Assembly: GCA_947367115.1 (NCBI GenBank)
Contig: CANBCW010000005.1
Location: 1 to 52,596, forward strand
DNA: 52,596 bases
Source of the DNA: an uncultured Clostridia bacterium
Lineage (GTDB): Bacteria > Bacillota > Clostridia > Oscillospirales > Oscillospiraceae
Direction of reading: 5' to 3'
The notes below the pieces were generated by a model. The model searched no databases. It was not told the DNA's origin and saw nothing but the letters and a program-made list of their open reading frames with translations. The position numbers and the translations under genes were made by a program. Of the stretch, positions 1-6,947 are shown in pieces. Each line of letters opens with the position of its first letter. Within the stretch, counting starts at the first letter, position 1.

Positions 1-73
1 GACTTGAACCCGCACGTCCGCAGTGAACACTAGAACCTGAATCTAGCGAGTCTACCAATTCCACCACTCGCCC
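1..73 (-). tRNA. tRNA-Leu (anticodon CAG), 3' end outside the window
   Basis: Read on the minus strand, the 5' acceptor GGGCGAG at 73-67 is followed by a Leu-type D arm. The anticodon stem CTAGA/TCTAG encloses the loop TTCAGGT, so the anticodon is CAG and it reads CUG codons. A variable arm and the start of the T arm follow before the window edge. The last part of the T arm and the acceptor 3' strand are missing here, so the 3' boundary cannot be given. Confidence 0.9.
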
Positions 74-244
74 ATATGTACGCTGTCTCTTAACAGCCTG
101 AATATCATAGCACAAGATGGCTGATTTGTCAACAAGAAAAACAGACGATGCCGCCGAGTTTTCTTTGCGGTACTTGAACGCGCACAGATTTCGTGAAGCA
201 CCGACTATACCGGCTTGAAGTTATGTCTTACATCATGGTAAAAT

Positions 245-269
245 GTCACGCTTGCGCGGAAAGCGTGAC
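245..269. other. 9-bp hairpin of unknown role
   Basis: GTCACGCTT (245-253) and AAGCGTGAC (261-269) are perfect inverted repeats around a 7-base loop. No T-run follows directly on either strand, so it is not an obvious intrinsic terminator. It lies upstream of tRNA-Leu on the minus strand and next to the mini-hairpin array. Confidence 0.5.
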
Positions 270-290
270 AGAATTTGCCCACATTCGCCC

Positions 291-371
291 CAGCTGCCGC
301 AGGCAATTTAGCTGGCGACCGCCAATTTAGCTTGCAAAGCAAATTTCGCTCGCCGCAAGGCGAATTTAGCT
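291..371. repeat. Mini-hairpin array with AATTTAGCT linkers
   Basis: A constant linker AATTTAGCT occurs at 305-313, 324-332 and 363-371, with a variant AATTTCGCT at 342-350. Between the linkers sit different small palindromes: TGCC-GCA-GGCA (295-305), GGCG-AC-CGCC (314-323), TGC-AAA-GCA (333-341) and CGCC-GCAA-GGCG (351-362). The spacing is 18-21 bases. The arms differ in sequence while remaining complementary, so structure rather than sequence is kept. It lies between tRNA-Ser and tRNA-Leu. I do not recognise a named family. Confidence 0.7.
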
Positions 372-377
372 GAAAAT

Positions 378-404
378 ACGACGTGTCGAAACACGTCGTT
401 TTTT
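378..404. terminator. Intrinsic terminator between the tRNA genes
   Basis: ACGACGTGT (378-386) pairs with ACACGTCGT (391-399) around the loop CGAA. On the plus strand a T-run follows (399-404). On the minus strand the hairpin is followed by ATTTTC, so it can end the tRNA-Ser transcript that comes from the right. Confidence 0.7.
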
Positions 405-405
405 C

Positions 406-494
406 TGGCGGAGAGAGTGGGATTCGAACCCACGGTGGGTTGCCCCATCACCAGTTTTCAAGACTGGCTCCTTAAACCGCTCGGACATCTCTCC
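406..494 (-). tRNA. tRNA-Ser (anticodon TGA)
   Basis: On the minus strand the acceptor GGAGAGA (494-488) pairs with TCTCTCC, followed by discriminator G and an encoded CCA (408-406). The anticodon stem CCAGT/ACTGG holds the loop CTTGAAA, giving anticodon TGA. A long variable arm and a GGTTCGAATCC T arm are present, as expected for a class II serine tRNA. It reads UCA and related codons. Confidence 0.95.
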
Positions 495-543
495 ATGTTT
501 TCAAATGATATCATCTGAAAACAGAAAAGTCAAGGGATTTACC

Positions 544-1224
544 TCATTTCGATGCAGGGAAGAATGCCCGCAGGCTGCCGGCAACGGCGCTGATCGGCAT
601 GGTCTGAAGGATGATTCGTCCCGGCCCCTTTACGACGGTATGGAAAATTCCTTCACCGCCGAACAGCATGTTCTTAACACCTGGAACGGTAACAACTTCC
701 ATGGAGCATGTTGCATCCATCGCAGCCAGATATCCAGTATCCACGATCATGGACTGACCGGGCTGAAGATAATACTCACAAGCGTGACCATCGATCTCAA
801 TGAAGGCCGTGCCCTGGCCGGACAGCTTCTGCATAATAAAGCCCTCACCGCCGAAAAAGCCTGCGCTCAGACGCTTCTGAAAATGTACCGACAGATTGAC
901 ACCCGCCTCACTGGCAAGGAAACCACTTTTCTGGACAATGATTTCCTGACCGGGCACAATGTTAAAGGCCTTGATGGAACCGGGGAAGCTGGATGCAAAC
1001 GTGATGTGTCCTGGGCCGCCCATTGCCGTGTAACGGTTCTGGAACATCGCTTCCCCCGCAAACATGCGTCCAATGGTCGCACCGAAGCCGCCGTTGCTGG
1101 TGGTTTCCATGCGCATATTGGGGCTCATCCAACTCATGCTGCCGGACTCTGTCAGCATTGTTTCACCGGGCTCCAGAGAGCAGATCACCGCAGGCAGGGG
1201 TTCGCCGATAATATTGTATTTCAT
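544..1224 (-). CDS. AIM24 / TIGR00266 family protein
   Basis: This 226-residue protein matches the bacterial AIM24 family (TIGR00266): an all-beta protein with no signal peptide or membrane segment, rich in the Gly/Phe turns typical of the family (GGFGATIGRMFAGEAMF, LSAGFFGGEGF, GVKNMLFGGEG). The name comes from a distant mitochondrial biogenesis relative; the biochemical role in bacteria is not established. The ATG at 1224 is preceded by GGAGGG with 7-base spacing, and a consensus promoter lies just upstream, so it is probably transcribed alone. It sits between tRNA genes with no functional partner nearby. Family assignment is firm; the function is unknown. Confidence 0.88.
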   Translation of the reverse strand: MKYNIIGEPLPAVICSLEPGETMLTESGSMSWMSPNMRMETTSNGGFGATIGRMFAGEAMFQNRYTAMGGPGHITFASSFPGSIKAFNIVPGQEIIVQKSGFLASEAGVNLSVHFQKRLSAGFFGGEGFIMQKLSGQGTAFIEIDGHACEYYLQPGQSMIVDTGYLAAMDATCSMEVVTVPGVKNMLFGGEGIFHTVVKGPGRIILQTMPISAVAGSLRAFFPASK

Positions 1225-1271
1225 ATTCTATCCCTCCAATGGCAGCACTAAGATGTGCCGTTTCTGATACT

Positions 1272-1300
1272 ATTATATCAAGCTGCCGTACAAAGCACAA
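1272..1300 (-). promoter_or_regulatory. Promoter of the AIM24 gene
   Basis: On the minus strand TTGTGC (1300-1295) is separated by 17 bases from TATAAT (1277-1272). The start codon is about 48 bases downstream. Confidence 0.65.
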
Positions 1301-1334
1301 CCATAAAGATTTCATAGGTTCACCGAAATAACCC

Positions 1335-1363
1335 TTGACAAAAGAGTGCCCCTGTGCTAAAAT
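1335..1363 (+). promoter_or_regulatory. Promoter of tRNA-Ser(GCT)
   Basis: TTGACA (1335-1340), a 17-base spacer and TAAAAT (1358-1363) lie 40 bases before the mature 5' end of the tRNA. Confidence 0.75.
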
Positions 1364-1403
1364 ACCGTGGTAGCCAAGCTAATTATCTTATTTACTTTTA
1401 TTC

Positions 1404-1495
1404 GGAGTGATACCCAAGAGGCCGAAGGGGCTCCCCTGCTAAGGGAGTAGGCGTCTAAAAAGCGCGCGAGGGTTCAAATCCCTCTCACTCCGCCA
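1404..1495 (+). tRNA. tRNA-Ser (anticodon GCT)
   Basis: The acceptor GGAGTGA (1404-1410) pairs with TCACTCC (1485-1491), followed by G and an encoded CCA. The anticodon arm CTCCC-CTGCTAA-GGGAG gives anticodon GCT, reading AGC/AGU. A long variable arm and a GGTTCAAATCC T arm are present. Confidence 0.96.
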
Positions 1496-1499
1496 AAAC

Positions 1500-1535
1500 A
1501 AAGGATCATCCAATGGATGATCCTTTGTTTTGTTT
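1500..1535 (+). terminator. Terminator of tRNA-Ser(GCT)
   Basis: AAGGATCATCC (1501-1511) pairs with GGATGATCCTT (1515-1525), followed by the T-rich tail TGTTTTGTTT. Confidence 0.85.
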
Positions 1536-1540
1536 CTCAA

Positions 1541-1580
1541 CCAAAAACACCACATTTGCCCATCCGGCAAATGTGGTGTT
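1541..1580 (-). terminator. Terminator of the YwaF-like gene
   Basis: AACACCACATTTGCC (1546-1560) and GGCAAATGTGGTGTT (1566-1580) form a perfect 15-bp stem. On the minus strand TTTTTGG follows, just past the stop codon of the gene at 1590. Confidence 0.85.
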
Positions 1581-1589
1581 TCGTTATCA

Positions 1590-2429
1590 TCAAACTGTTT
1601 GTGGAACTGCCTTCCGGCTGTGCAGCTTCCGGCTCAGCGCCCGGATACCCATGGCGATCAGCAGCATCACATAGGCCGCCGCAGTAAAACCAAAGATGTA
1701 CAGCAGCAGGCACCACGGATAAGGCACGATCCCCTGCACGATGGAGTATACCGGCAGTGAAGGATCACAGTGACGGCTGACAAAGAACATATTAAAGTTA
1801 TCTGTTTCCAACAGGCCGCTGTAGTAAGCAATTTCATTCAGGATGACCGCAATCAGCAATGTGGCCGCAAACACAGGCATCGCCTTCAGAATGGTCTGAT
1901 GCTCCAGCTTCACATACTCGGTGTATAGCAGGTAGATACCAACGGTGATCATGGAGCCGTGGCAGATCATTGTCTGGATATTGATGCCGATAACGTCGAT
2001 AAAGACAGTGGTCGGATAAAACATGACCGCCGTACCGGCAAAGATCGCATACGTTGCCAAATACGCGCAAAGGGATTCGTGGACTTTTCCTTTGCGGAAA
2101 ATACCGGTCAGGAAGCCCACATACATGGGCGTTGAGCAGAACTGCCATGGGAATGCATACCACTGGAAATCAAAGGTGATTCCATTTTCATAAGAGAAGC
2201 TGAAATTGATCATCTTGTAGATCTCAAGAACAATCACAGTGACCGCCACGCTGAAGACAACCTTGCGTACGCGACGCTCGTCACCGCCCTTACGATGCCA
2301 GACACAAAGCGCGAATGCCGCAATCAAAGAAATCGCAAACCACATCAGATGAAACCAGCCGTAAGGCTGCGGTGTTTCCATCCGCGAGTCAAGAATCCGA
2401 AGTAGATTTTGTAAAAAATTCAAGTTCAA
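1590..2429 (-). CDS. YwaF / TIGR02206 family integral membrane protein
   Basis: A 279-residue polytopic membrane protein resembling Bacillus YwaF (TIGR02206; related to eukaryotic TMEM164). Several hydrophobic segments are visible: around residues 25-45 (MWFAISLIAAFALCVW), a second at about 58-72, then in the middle and at the C-terminus, about six or seven in all. Polar motifs kept between segments include YAFPWQFCSTPMY and the MICHGSMITVG stretch, whose His and Cys residues could be functional. The start is a TTG, because GGGGAGG lies 5 bases upstream of it and no ATG occurs near the expected N-terminus. It has its own promoter and terminator. The function of the bacterial family is not known; TMEM164 acts in phospholipid acyl transfer, but extending that here would be speculation. 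Confidence 0.8.
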   Translation of the reverse strand: MNLNFLQNLLRILDSRMETPQPYGWFHLMWFAISLIAAFALCVWHRKGGDERRVRKVVFSVAVTVIVLEIYKMINFSFSYENGITFDFQWYAFPWQFCSTPMYVGFLTGIFRKGKVHESLCAYLATYAIFAGTAVMFYPTTVFIDVIGINIQTMICHGSMITVGIYLLYTEYVKLEHQTILKAMPVFAATLLIAVILNEIAYYSGLLETDNFNMFFVSRHCDPSLPVYSIVQGIVPYPWCLLLYIFGFTAAAYVMLLIAMGIRALSRKLHSRKAVPQTV

Positions 2430-2452
2430 TTGCGCCTCCCCTCTTGCGACGG

Positions 2453-2481
2453 ATTATAACATAATCTTTACAATTTGTCAC
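2453..2481 (-). promoter_or_regulatory. Promoter of the YwaF-like gene
   Basis: On the minus strand GTGACA (2481-2476), a 17-base spacer and TATAAT (2458-2453). The transcript would start close to the ribosome site of the TTG-started gene. Confidence 0.6.
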
Positions 2482-2537
2482 TCTTTTTCCTTAAAATAAT
2501 TCTTATGAAATCTTTAAGCCAAGCAAATTCCTATGCA

Positions 2538-2566
2538 TTGCTTTCCTGTATCACCTGTTTTATAAT
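2538..2566 (+). promoter_or_regulatory. Promoter upstream of the sigma factor gene
   Basis: TTGCTT (2538-2543), a 17-base spacer and TATAAT (2561-2566), 66 bases before the sigma factor start codon. This is a sigma-A type sequence rather than an ECF-type autoregulated site. Confidence 0.55.
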
Positions 2567-2631
2567 TATTTCAAAAAATGTGACCGTTGTCTTTCCGATT
2601 TCGAGTAGATGATTGAAAGGAGGTGTACCAC

Positions 2632-3198
2632 ATGGAGGACGACCAGATTGTTGCGCTATACTGGAAACGGGATGAAAAAGCCATTGTTGAAACCAGAGCC
2701 AAGTACAGCAGCTACTGCCGCAGCATCGCCTACAACATTCTTGACTGCATGGAAGATGCACAGGAATGCGAAAACGATACCTATCTTGCCGCATGGAATG
2801 CCATACCGCCTCACCGGCCGATGTTTCTTCGAACCTTCCTCGGTAAGCTCGCGCGACGCATCTCCCTGGACCGTTGGAAAGCCAACACAGCCCAGAAGCG
2901 GGGCGGTCACACCGTGACCCTCTCTTTGGATGAGTTGGAGGGCTGCATTCCAGAAAACCTTGATATTGATACCCGCATTGAGCAAAATGTCTTGGCCAGT
3001 ACGATCAGCAGCTTCCTTCGCGTTCTCCCCCGGCATGAGCGGCAGGTATTCCTCAGGCGGTACTGGTATCTGGACTCCGTCACAGATATTGCTGGTCAAT
3101 TTGGCTTCACCCAAAGCAAGGTGAAGATGATGCTGCTCCGGACTCGCCAGAAATTGCGGCAGCACCTTGAAATGGAGGGAATATTTTATGAAGAGTGA
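2632..3198 (+). CDS. ECF-type (sigma-70 family) RNA polymerase sigma factor
   Basis: A 188-residue alternative sigma factor. Residues ~10-90 form region 2 (the YCRSIAYNILDCMEDAQEC helix for core binding and the -10 contact). Residues ~125-185 form region 4 with a helix-turn-helix (SVTDIAGQFGFTQSKVKMML) for the -35 element. It belongs to the group common in Clostridia that precedes a membrane protein with an N-terminal cytoplasmic anti-sigma-like segment. The ATG at 2632 is chosen because AAAGGAGG (2616-2623) lies 8 bases ahead of it; a GTG at 2623 overlaps that site. The next gene starts inside this one, 11 bases before its end, so the two are translationally coupled. The target promoters and the inducing signal cannot be read from the sequence. 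Confidence 0.9.
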   Translation: MEDDQIVALYWKRDEKAIVETRAKYSSYCRSIAYNILDCMEDAQECENDTYLAAWNAIPPHRPMFLRTFLGKLARRISLDRWKANTAQKRGGHTVTLSLDELEGCIPENLDIDTRIEQNVLASTISSFLRVLPRHERQVFLRRYWYLDSVTDIAGQFGFTQSKVKMMLLRTRQKLRQHLEMEGIFYEE

Positions 3199-4582
3199 AA
3201 AACTGCTGGATGCCATTGGAAATGTGGACGATGATTTAATTGATGAGGCTGCAAAAGTAAGGAAGCATTGGGGTTGGAAGCAATGGACTGCCGTAGCCGC
3301 TTCCCTTGCGATCATCATTTGCGCTGCGGCCATCCCTCTGACACGCCGTACACCCGGCAGTTTGACGGACACGTCCCCCACCGCAGCTCCGACGGTCATT
3401 CCCGGAATTTCCATATCCGGGTTCGAGCAGGGATTTGTTGGCGATCCTGCCTCCGTAGTAAGTCCAGTATCCGCCAGTATGGAAATTCGCTTCCCGCTGA
3501 TGGCTGTTACCGCAAAAGCGGTCGGGACCTTACCGGATACCTATTATATCGTCGGTGAGAGGGAAAACAAATTCCGGTTAGTCAAAATGGAAACCATCCA
3601 TCCCCTTGTAGGGCAAAATATGGTCGACAGCTTCTACTATATTCTGCCGGAAGCTTACATGACGGATCTGACAAAATACGACGCGCTCGTTATTACGCAG
3701 ATCCGACAGTTTAGTCATCAAAACAGCATCTTATACAATGAAACCGCTGACCAATTGGAGATCATCGACCAGGTCATTCTTGGTTTCTACACCTATTTGT
3801 CGGGTTCTGTTATCACCGCGTTCACCGACGGAAGCTTCGACAGAGCCCTTTGGTTCTCTACCGAAGTCTGGACAACGGAGGTAGGCAATCAATGCGCTCC
3901 CCCCATTGATCTGTCTATGGATGCCTACGAACAGCATGTCCGAGAGAATTATGCAGAAGCGTACCTGGATACTGTCTACACCCACATTGAGCCCGGAAAT
4001 GCGGCAGTATCCGCCGCTTTGGACTATGTAGCACCTTTCCAAAACGGCGTTTTTATTCCCCAGGTCAACTGGTACGCAGATCACAGCAGGGCATTTTATC
4101 GCCGTTACGCCAACGGTTACCCCACGAACGAAACCGTTTCTATTAGCTCAAACCACGCAGGATACTCTCAATATCAGTTCACACCCGATGATCTGTGCAA
4201 ACTTCCGGATCTCGCTTCAGGTTTAAAATGGGTGAATGAAGCCTATGCTGCAGGTAAGATCACCGCTCCCCACCTGAAGGGATGGGAAAACATGCGTCTG
4301 GTGCGATATGTCATATTCGGATGGTACGCAAAGACCGACAGCGGTATCTACGGTATCATTCGTGTAAGCTGGTGCTATGCTGATGACGCAGAAAATGATT
4401 ACAGCAAAAAAATCCACTATGATGACAAGTATTATATCACACAAGATGGGGAAAGTGCCTGCCGTGTGATCAGTCACGACGATCTAACTGCTCTCATAGG
4501 TGAAAATAGTGATTTTGTGCTGGGAACAGACGGTTATAACGAGGAAGGCCGTATTATCCGTGAACAAGAATTATACTTCTGA
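3188..4582 (+). CDS. Membrane-anchored putative anti-sigma factor
   Basis: A 464-residue protein overlapping the sigma factor gene by 11 bases. Residues 1-30 are cytoplasmic and acidic/helical (SEKLLDAIGNVDDDLIDEA), the usual sigma-binding part of such partners. A single membrane segment follows at about 33-50 (TAVAASLAIIICAAAIP). The remaining ~410 residues are extracellular and rich in Tyr, Thr and Asp; I do not recognise a fold in them. The ATG at 3188 is preceded by GGAGGG with 7-base spacing; an upstream in-frame ATG lies deep inside the sigma gene without a better site. By analogy with other ECF sigma/anti-sigma pairs it probably holds the sigma factor at the membrane until an envelope signal is sensed. 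This role is inferred from context, not from a recognised domain. Confidence 0.7.
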   Translation: MKSEKLLDAIGNVDDDLIDEAAKVRKHWGWKQWTAVAASLAIIICAAAIPLTRRTPGSLTDTSPTAAPTVIPGISISGFEQGFVGDPASVVSPVSASMEIRFPLMAVTAKAVGTLPDTYYIVGERENKFRLVKMETIHPLVGQNMVDSFYYILPEAYMTDLTKYDALVITQIRQFSHQNSILYNETADQLEIIDQVILGFYTYLSGSVITAFTDGSFDRALWFSTEVWTTEVGNQCAPPIDLSMDAYEQHVRENYAEAYLDTVYTHIEPGNAAVSAALDYVAPFQNGVFIPQVNWYADHSRAFYRRYANGYPTNETVSISSNHAGYSQYQFTPDDLCKLPDLASGLKWVNEAYAAGKITAPHLKGWENMRLVRYVIFGWYAKTDSGIYGIIRVSWCYADDAENDYSKKIHYDDKYYITQDGESACRVISHDDLTALIGENSDFVLGTDGYNEEGRIIREQELYF

Positions 4583-4586
4583 CTTG

Positions 4587-4617
4587 AAAATGGCGGCTGA
4601 GAACAGCCGCCATTTTT
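4587..4617. terminator. Bidirectional terminator
   Basis: AAAATGGCGGCT (4587-4598) pairs with AGCCGCCATTTT (4605-4616), flanked by A and T runs. It serves the anti-sigma gene and the convergent GNAT gene, whose stop codon overlaps its right edge. Confidence 0.9.
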
Positions 4618-5119
4618 ACACTTCGTAGATGTAAGTTCTCGAATAGGAATCCACAGATCCATCGGCATAAACAGCATAATCATACAGCTTGCGGAAACCA
4701 CATTTTTCGTGAACCGCAATAGACGCGGGATTGCGTTTGCTGACATGAGAATAAATCTTCCCCGCCCCCTGCGCCCTCAGGTGCGCCTGTACAGCCCAAA
4801 TCAGGGCACAGGCAGTCCCATGATTTCGCCGTTCAGGAATAGTCTCCAGCGCCTCCAGAAGCAGCCCATCCCGCCAGGGTTCCATCCGCAGGGCACTGAC
4901 ATATTGACCGTCTTCCTGCCAAATAAAATAGGCTGCCCCATTGGTGCGGAAAAAGCTCGCTGCAAGGTAATTATAAAAATCCTGCTCAGCCAGAGCCGCG
5001 GCGTGACTCTCCGGCTCCCAGGGCCAGCGCTCTCGACCGGCTGCCCGGTTGGTTTCCGTGTAAACATCCATCAGGCAGCAAAAGCGCAGCTCTCTCATGG
5101 ATCGGATCACTGTCAGCAT
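4616..5119 (-). CDS. GNAT family N-acetyltransferase
   Basis: A 167-residue acetyltransferase of the GNAT fold. Residues ~60-90 give the beta strands of the core (AAYFIWQEDGQYVSALRMEP). The acetyl-CoA binding loop corresponds to IPERRNHGTACALI (a divergent R/Q-x-x-G-x-G/A). The C-terminal part carries the usual SKRNPASIAVHEKCGFRKLY signature. The substrate is unknown. The ATG at 5119 has GGGGTGGGAG ahead of it; a GTG at 5128 is the alternative. The gene stands alone, ending in the shared terminator with the sigma/anti-sigma operon. Upstream of it is the long gene-free DnaA-box region. Confidence 0.85.
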   Translation of the reverse strand: MLTVIRSMRELRFCCLMDVYTETNRAAGRERWPWEPESHAAALAEQDFYNYLAASFFRTNGAAYFIWQEDGQYVSALRMEPWRDGLLLEALETIPERRNHGTACALIWAVQAHLRAQGAGKIYSHVSKRNPASIAVHEKCGFRKLYDYAVYADGSVDSYSRTYIYEV

Positions 5120-5167
5120 GTCTCCCACCCCTTTGTTGTCAATGATACTGCGATGCTAACATGCCCC

Positions 5168-5310
5168 TGTGGAAAAGTCAAGCGCACCGTCCCATTTTGC
5201 GTCAAAAAGTTCCGGCTTTCGACAAATGGTTTACAAAACATCGTTTCCATAACTGTGGATTCCGGTTTATATACAAAAAGTTATTCACACTCTCCACAGG
5301 TTTTTCCACA
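5168..5310. promoter_or_regulatory. Cluster of DnaA-box-like 9-mers in a gene-free stretch
   Basis: The ~330 bases between the GNAT gene and tsaD hold no gene. Three 9-mers fit TTWTNCACA exactly: TTTTCCACA on the minus strand (5168-5176), TTATTCACA (5281-5289) and TTTTCCACA (5302-5310). CTCTCCACA (5290-5298) and GAATCCACA (minus, 5254-5262) differ from TTATCCACA at two positions. AT-rich DNA follows (5340-5460). dnaA and dnaN are not in the window, and the flanking genes do not point away from this site, so an active oriC is doubtful; a DnaA-titration or DnaA-regulated site is possible. Confidence 0.45.
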
Positions 5311-5457
5311 GGCACAGCTCGCATTATGCCCTCGTCGAAATTTGTCAAATTCACAAATTGTATGTATTTTCCGAACTATTTACGGCTAAAACAGCTGGTT
5401 TTTTAGTTTTACATAAAATGTTTATGCAATCTTTTCATGCATACGCCATTTTCTCGC

Positions 5458-5494
5458 AAAAAGTGCGGAAGATCCATTTCTTCCGCACTTTTTT
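5458..5494. terminator. Bidirectional terminator after tsaD
   Basis: AAGTGCGGAAGA (5461-5472) pairs with TCTTCCGCACTT (5479-5490), with A-runs before and T-runs after. On the minus strand it terminates the cysS-polA-rimI-tsaD operon immediately after the tsaD stop. Confidence 0.9.
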
Positions 5495-6510
5495 CACAGG
5501 GCTTCACCCAGTATGGACTTTGTTGCGTAGGCATTCAGGCTCATATCCGCCGTATTTCCGGCCAGATATTCGTAGTAGGCCTGTGCGCCGATCATGGCTC
5601 CATTGTCGCCGCAGAGCTTCAACGGAGGCATATAAACCTCCGCGCCCAGCTTCTGAGCCGCAGACAGAATATCTGCCCGGATGCGGGAATTGGCCGCGAC
5701 ACCGCCTGCGACGGCGATCTTCCGGTAGCCTGTCTCCTCCAGTGCGCGAACCACACGAGGCACCAACGTCTCGGATACCGCCGCGGTAAAAGCCGCGCAC
5801 AGGCTGTTCACATCCAACTCCTCCCCCACCTGCTCGGCATGGTGGATCAGGTTCAATGTTGCCGTCTTGAGTCCCGAAAAGCTCATATTGTATGGATTCT
5901 CGCCGGGCTTTGCCACCGGGAGGCTGTATTTTTTCTCATCGCCCTGCTGGGCAGACTTGTCCAGTGCCGCACCGCCGGGATAGGGCATCCCAAGGACACG
6001 GCCAACCTTGTCAAAGCACTCACCTGCCGCGTCATCCAGAGTAGTTCCCAGGATCTCCATCTCGGTGTAATTCTTCACATCCACGATCAGTGTATGCCCG
6101 CCCGATACCACCAGGCAAAGGAAAGGCGGCTTCAAGTCAGGATAAGCAATATAATTGGCAGCGATGTGTCCCCGGATATGGTGCACCGGGATCAATGGCT
6201 TATTCAGTGCCAGCGCCGCGGCCTTGGCAAAGTTCACCCCCACCAATACCGCGCCGATCAGCCCCGGCGCGTAGGTCACCGCCACCGCGTCAATATCCCC
6301 GCGGGTCAGATTTGCCCGCTCCAGCGCCTGCTCCGCCAGACCGAAGATGGCCTCGATGTGCATTCTGGAAGCGATTTCCGGCACCACACCGCCGTAGATA
6401 CGGTGCAGCTCTACCTGAGAAGCAATACAGTCGGTCAGCACTTCTCTGCCGTCCTTCACAATGGCGACAGCGGTTTCATCGCAGGAGGATTCCACTGCTA
6501 ATATATTCAC
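5494..6510 (-). CDS. tsaD: tRNA N6-threonylcarbamoyladenosine transferase TsaD
   Basis: TsaD (Kae1/YgjD family) transfers the threonylcarbamoyl group from TC-AMP to A37 of ANN-decoding tRNAs, working with TsaB and TsaE in the cytoplasm. The 338-residue length is standard. Visible signatures are the N-terminal ASKHA strand ILAVESSCDETAVA, the metal-binding HxxxH motif in PVHHIRGHIAANY, the nucleotide-binding LVVSGGHT loop, and VAGGVAANSRIR plus CGDNGAMIG near the C-terminus. The start is taken as the GTG at 6510: it overlaps the rimI stop in a GTGA arrangement and has AAAGGAG 8 bases upstream; the GTG at 6519 would sit on that ribosome site. It is the last gene of the operon, coupled to rimI. 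tsaB and tsaE are not in this window. Confidence 0.96.
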   Translation of the reverse strand: MNILAVESSCDETAVAIVKDGREVLTDCIASQVELHRIYGGVVPEIASRMHIEAIFGLAEQALERANLTRGDIDAVAVTYAPGLIGAVLVGVNFAKAAALALNKPLIPVHHIRGHIAANYIAYPDLKPPFLCLVVSGGHTLIVDVKNYTEMEILGTTLDDAAGECFDKVGRVLGMPYPGGAALDKSAQQGDEKKYSLPVAKPGENPYNMSFSGLKTATLNLIHHAEQVGEELDVNSLCAAFTAAVSETLVPRVVRALEETGYRKIAVAGGVAANSRIRADILSAAQKLGAEVYMPPLKLCGDNGAMIGAQAYYEYLAGNTADMSLNAYATKSILGEAL

Positions 6511-6947
6511 ATTTCCCACTCCTTTCGCAGAATGAGCGCATCTTCTTTGGGATTACGGTAGTAATTGGGTCGTCTGCCCACCTGCGCAAAGCCCAATTTC
6601 TGATATAGTCCAATAGCCGGATCATTGGACGCACGGACTTCCAGGGTTAAGCTGTGACTTTGCCGCATCTTCAGCGCGTCCACCAAAGCGTTGACAAGTT
6701 CCCCGGCAATTCCCTTGCGGCGATAGCTGGGATGAACCGCTACATTCATCATATCCGTCTCATCGATAACCGTCTGAGAGCCGATATACCCCGCCACGGT
6801 ATCTCCATCCAGTGCCACCAGCCACAGAGCCAGCTTATTCTCCAATTCGGAAGCAATACTTCTCTCGCTCCAGGGATCCCGGAAGCACAGCGTTTCCAAC
6901 TCCGCAACTTGTGCAACATGAGCTGCAGTCATTTCCGTGATCATCAT
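6507..6947 (-). CDS. rimI: Ribosomal protein S18-alanine N-acetyltransferase RimI
   Basis: A 146-residue GNAT protein of the RimI family, which acetylates the N-terminal alanine of ribosomal protein S18. Family features are LETLCFRDPWSERSI at the N-terminus, the acetyl-CoA loop VHPSYRRKGIAGELV, and the C-terminal VRASNDPAIGLYQKLGF followed by GRRPNYYRNPKEDALIL. Its position directly before tsaD, with overlapping start and stop codons on both sides (ATGA with polA, GTGA with tsaD), is the classic rimI-tsaD linkage and supports the name. In some bacteria RimI paralogues have other N-terminal targets, so the substrate remains inferred. Confidence 0.9.
   Translation of the reverse strand: MMITEMTAAHVAQVAELETLCFRDPWSERSIASELENKLALWLVALDGDTVAGYIGSQTVIDETDMMNVAVHPSYRRKGIAGELVNALVDALKMRQSHSLTLEVRASNDPAIGLYQKLGFAQVGRRPNYYRNPKEDALILRKEWEM

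Noticed and set aside
505..1251. 248-codon open frame opposite the AIM24 gene
   Set aside because: It starts in the tRNA-Ser flank and runs antisense to a clear AIM24-family gene.
5129..5460. Chromosomal replication origin
   Set aside because: DnaA-box-like sites are present, but dnaA/dnaN/rpmH are absent and the genes to the right mostly run toward this site. Kept only as a DnaA-box cluster.
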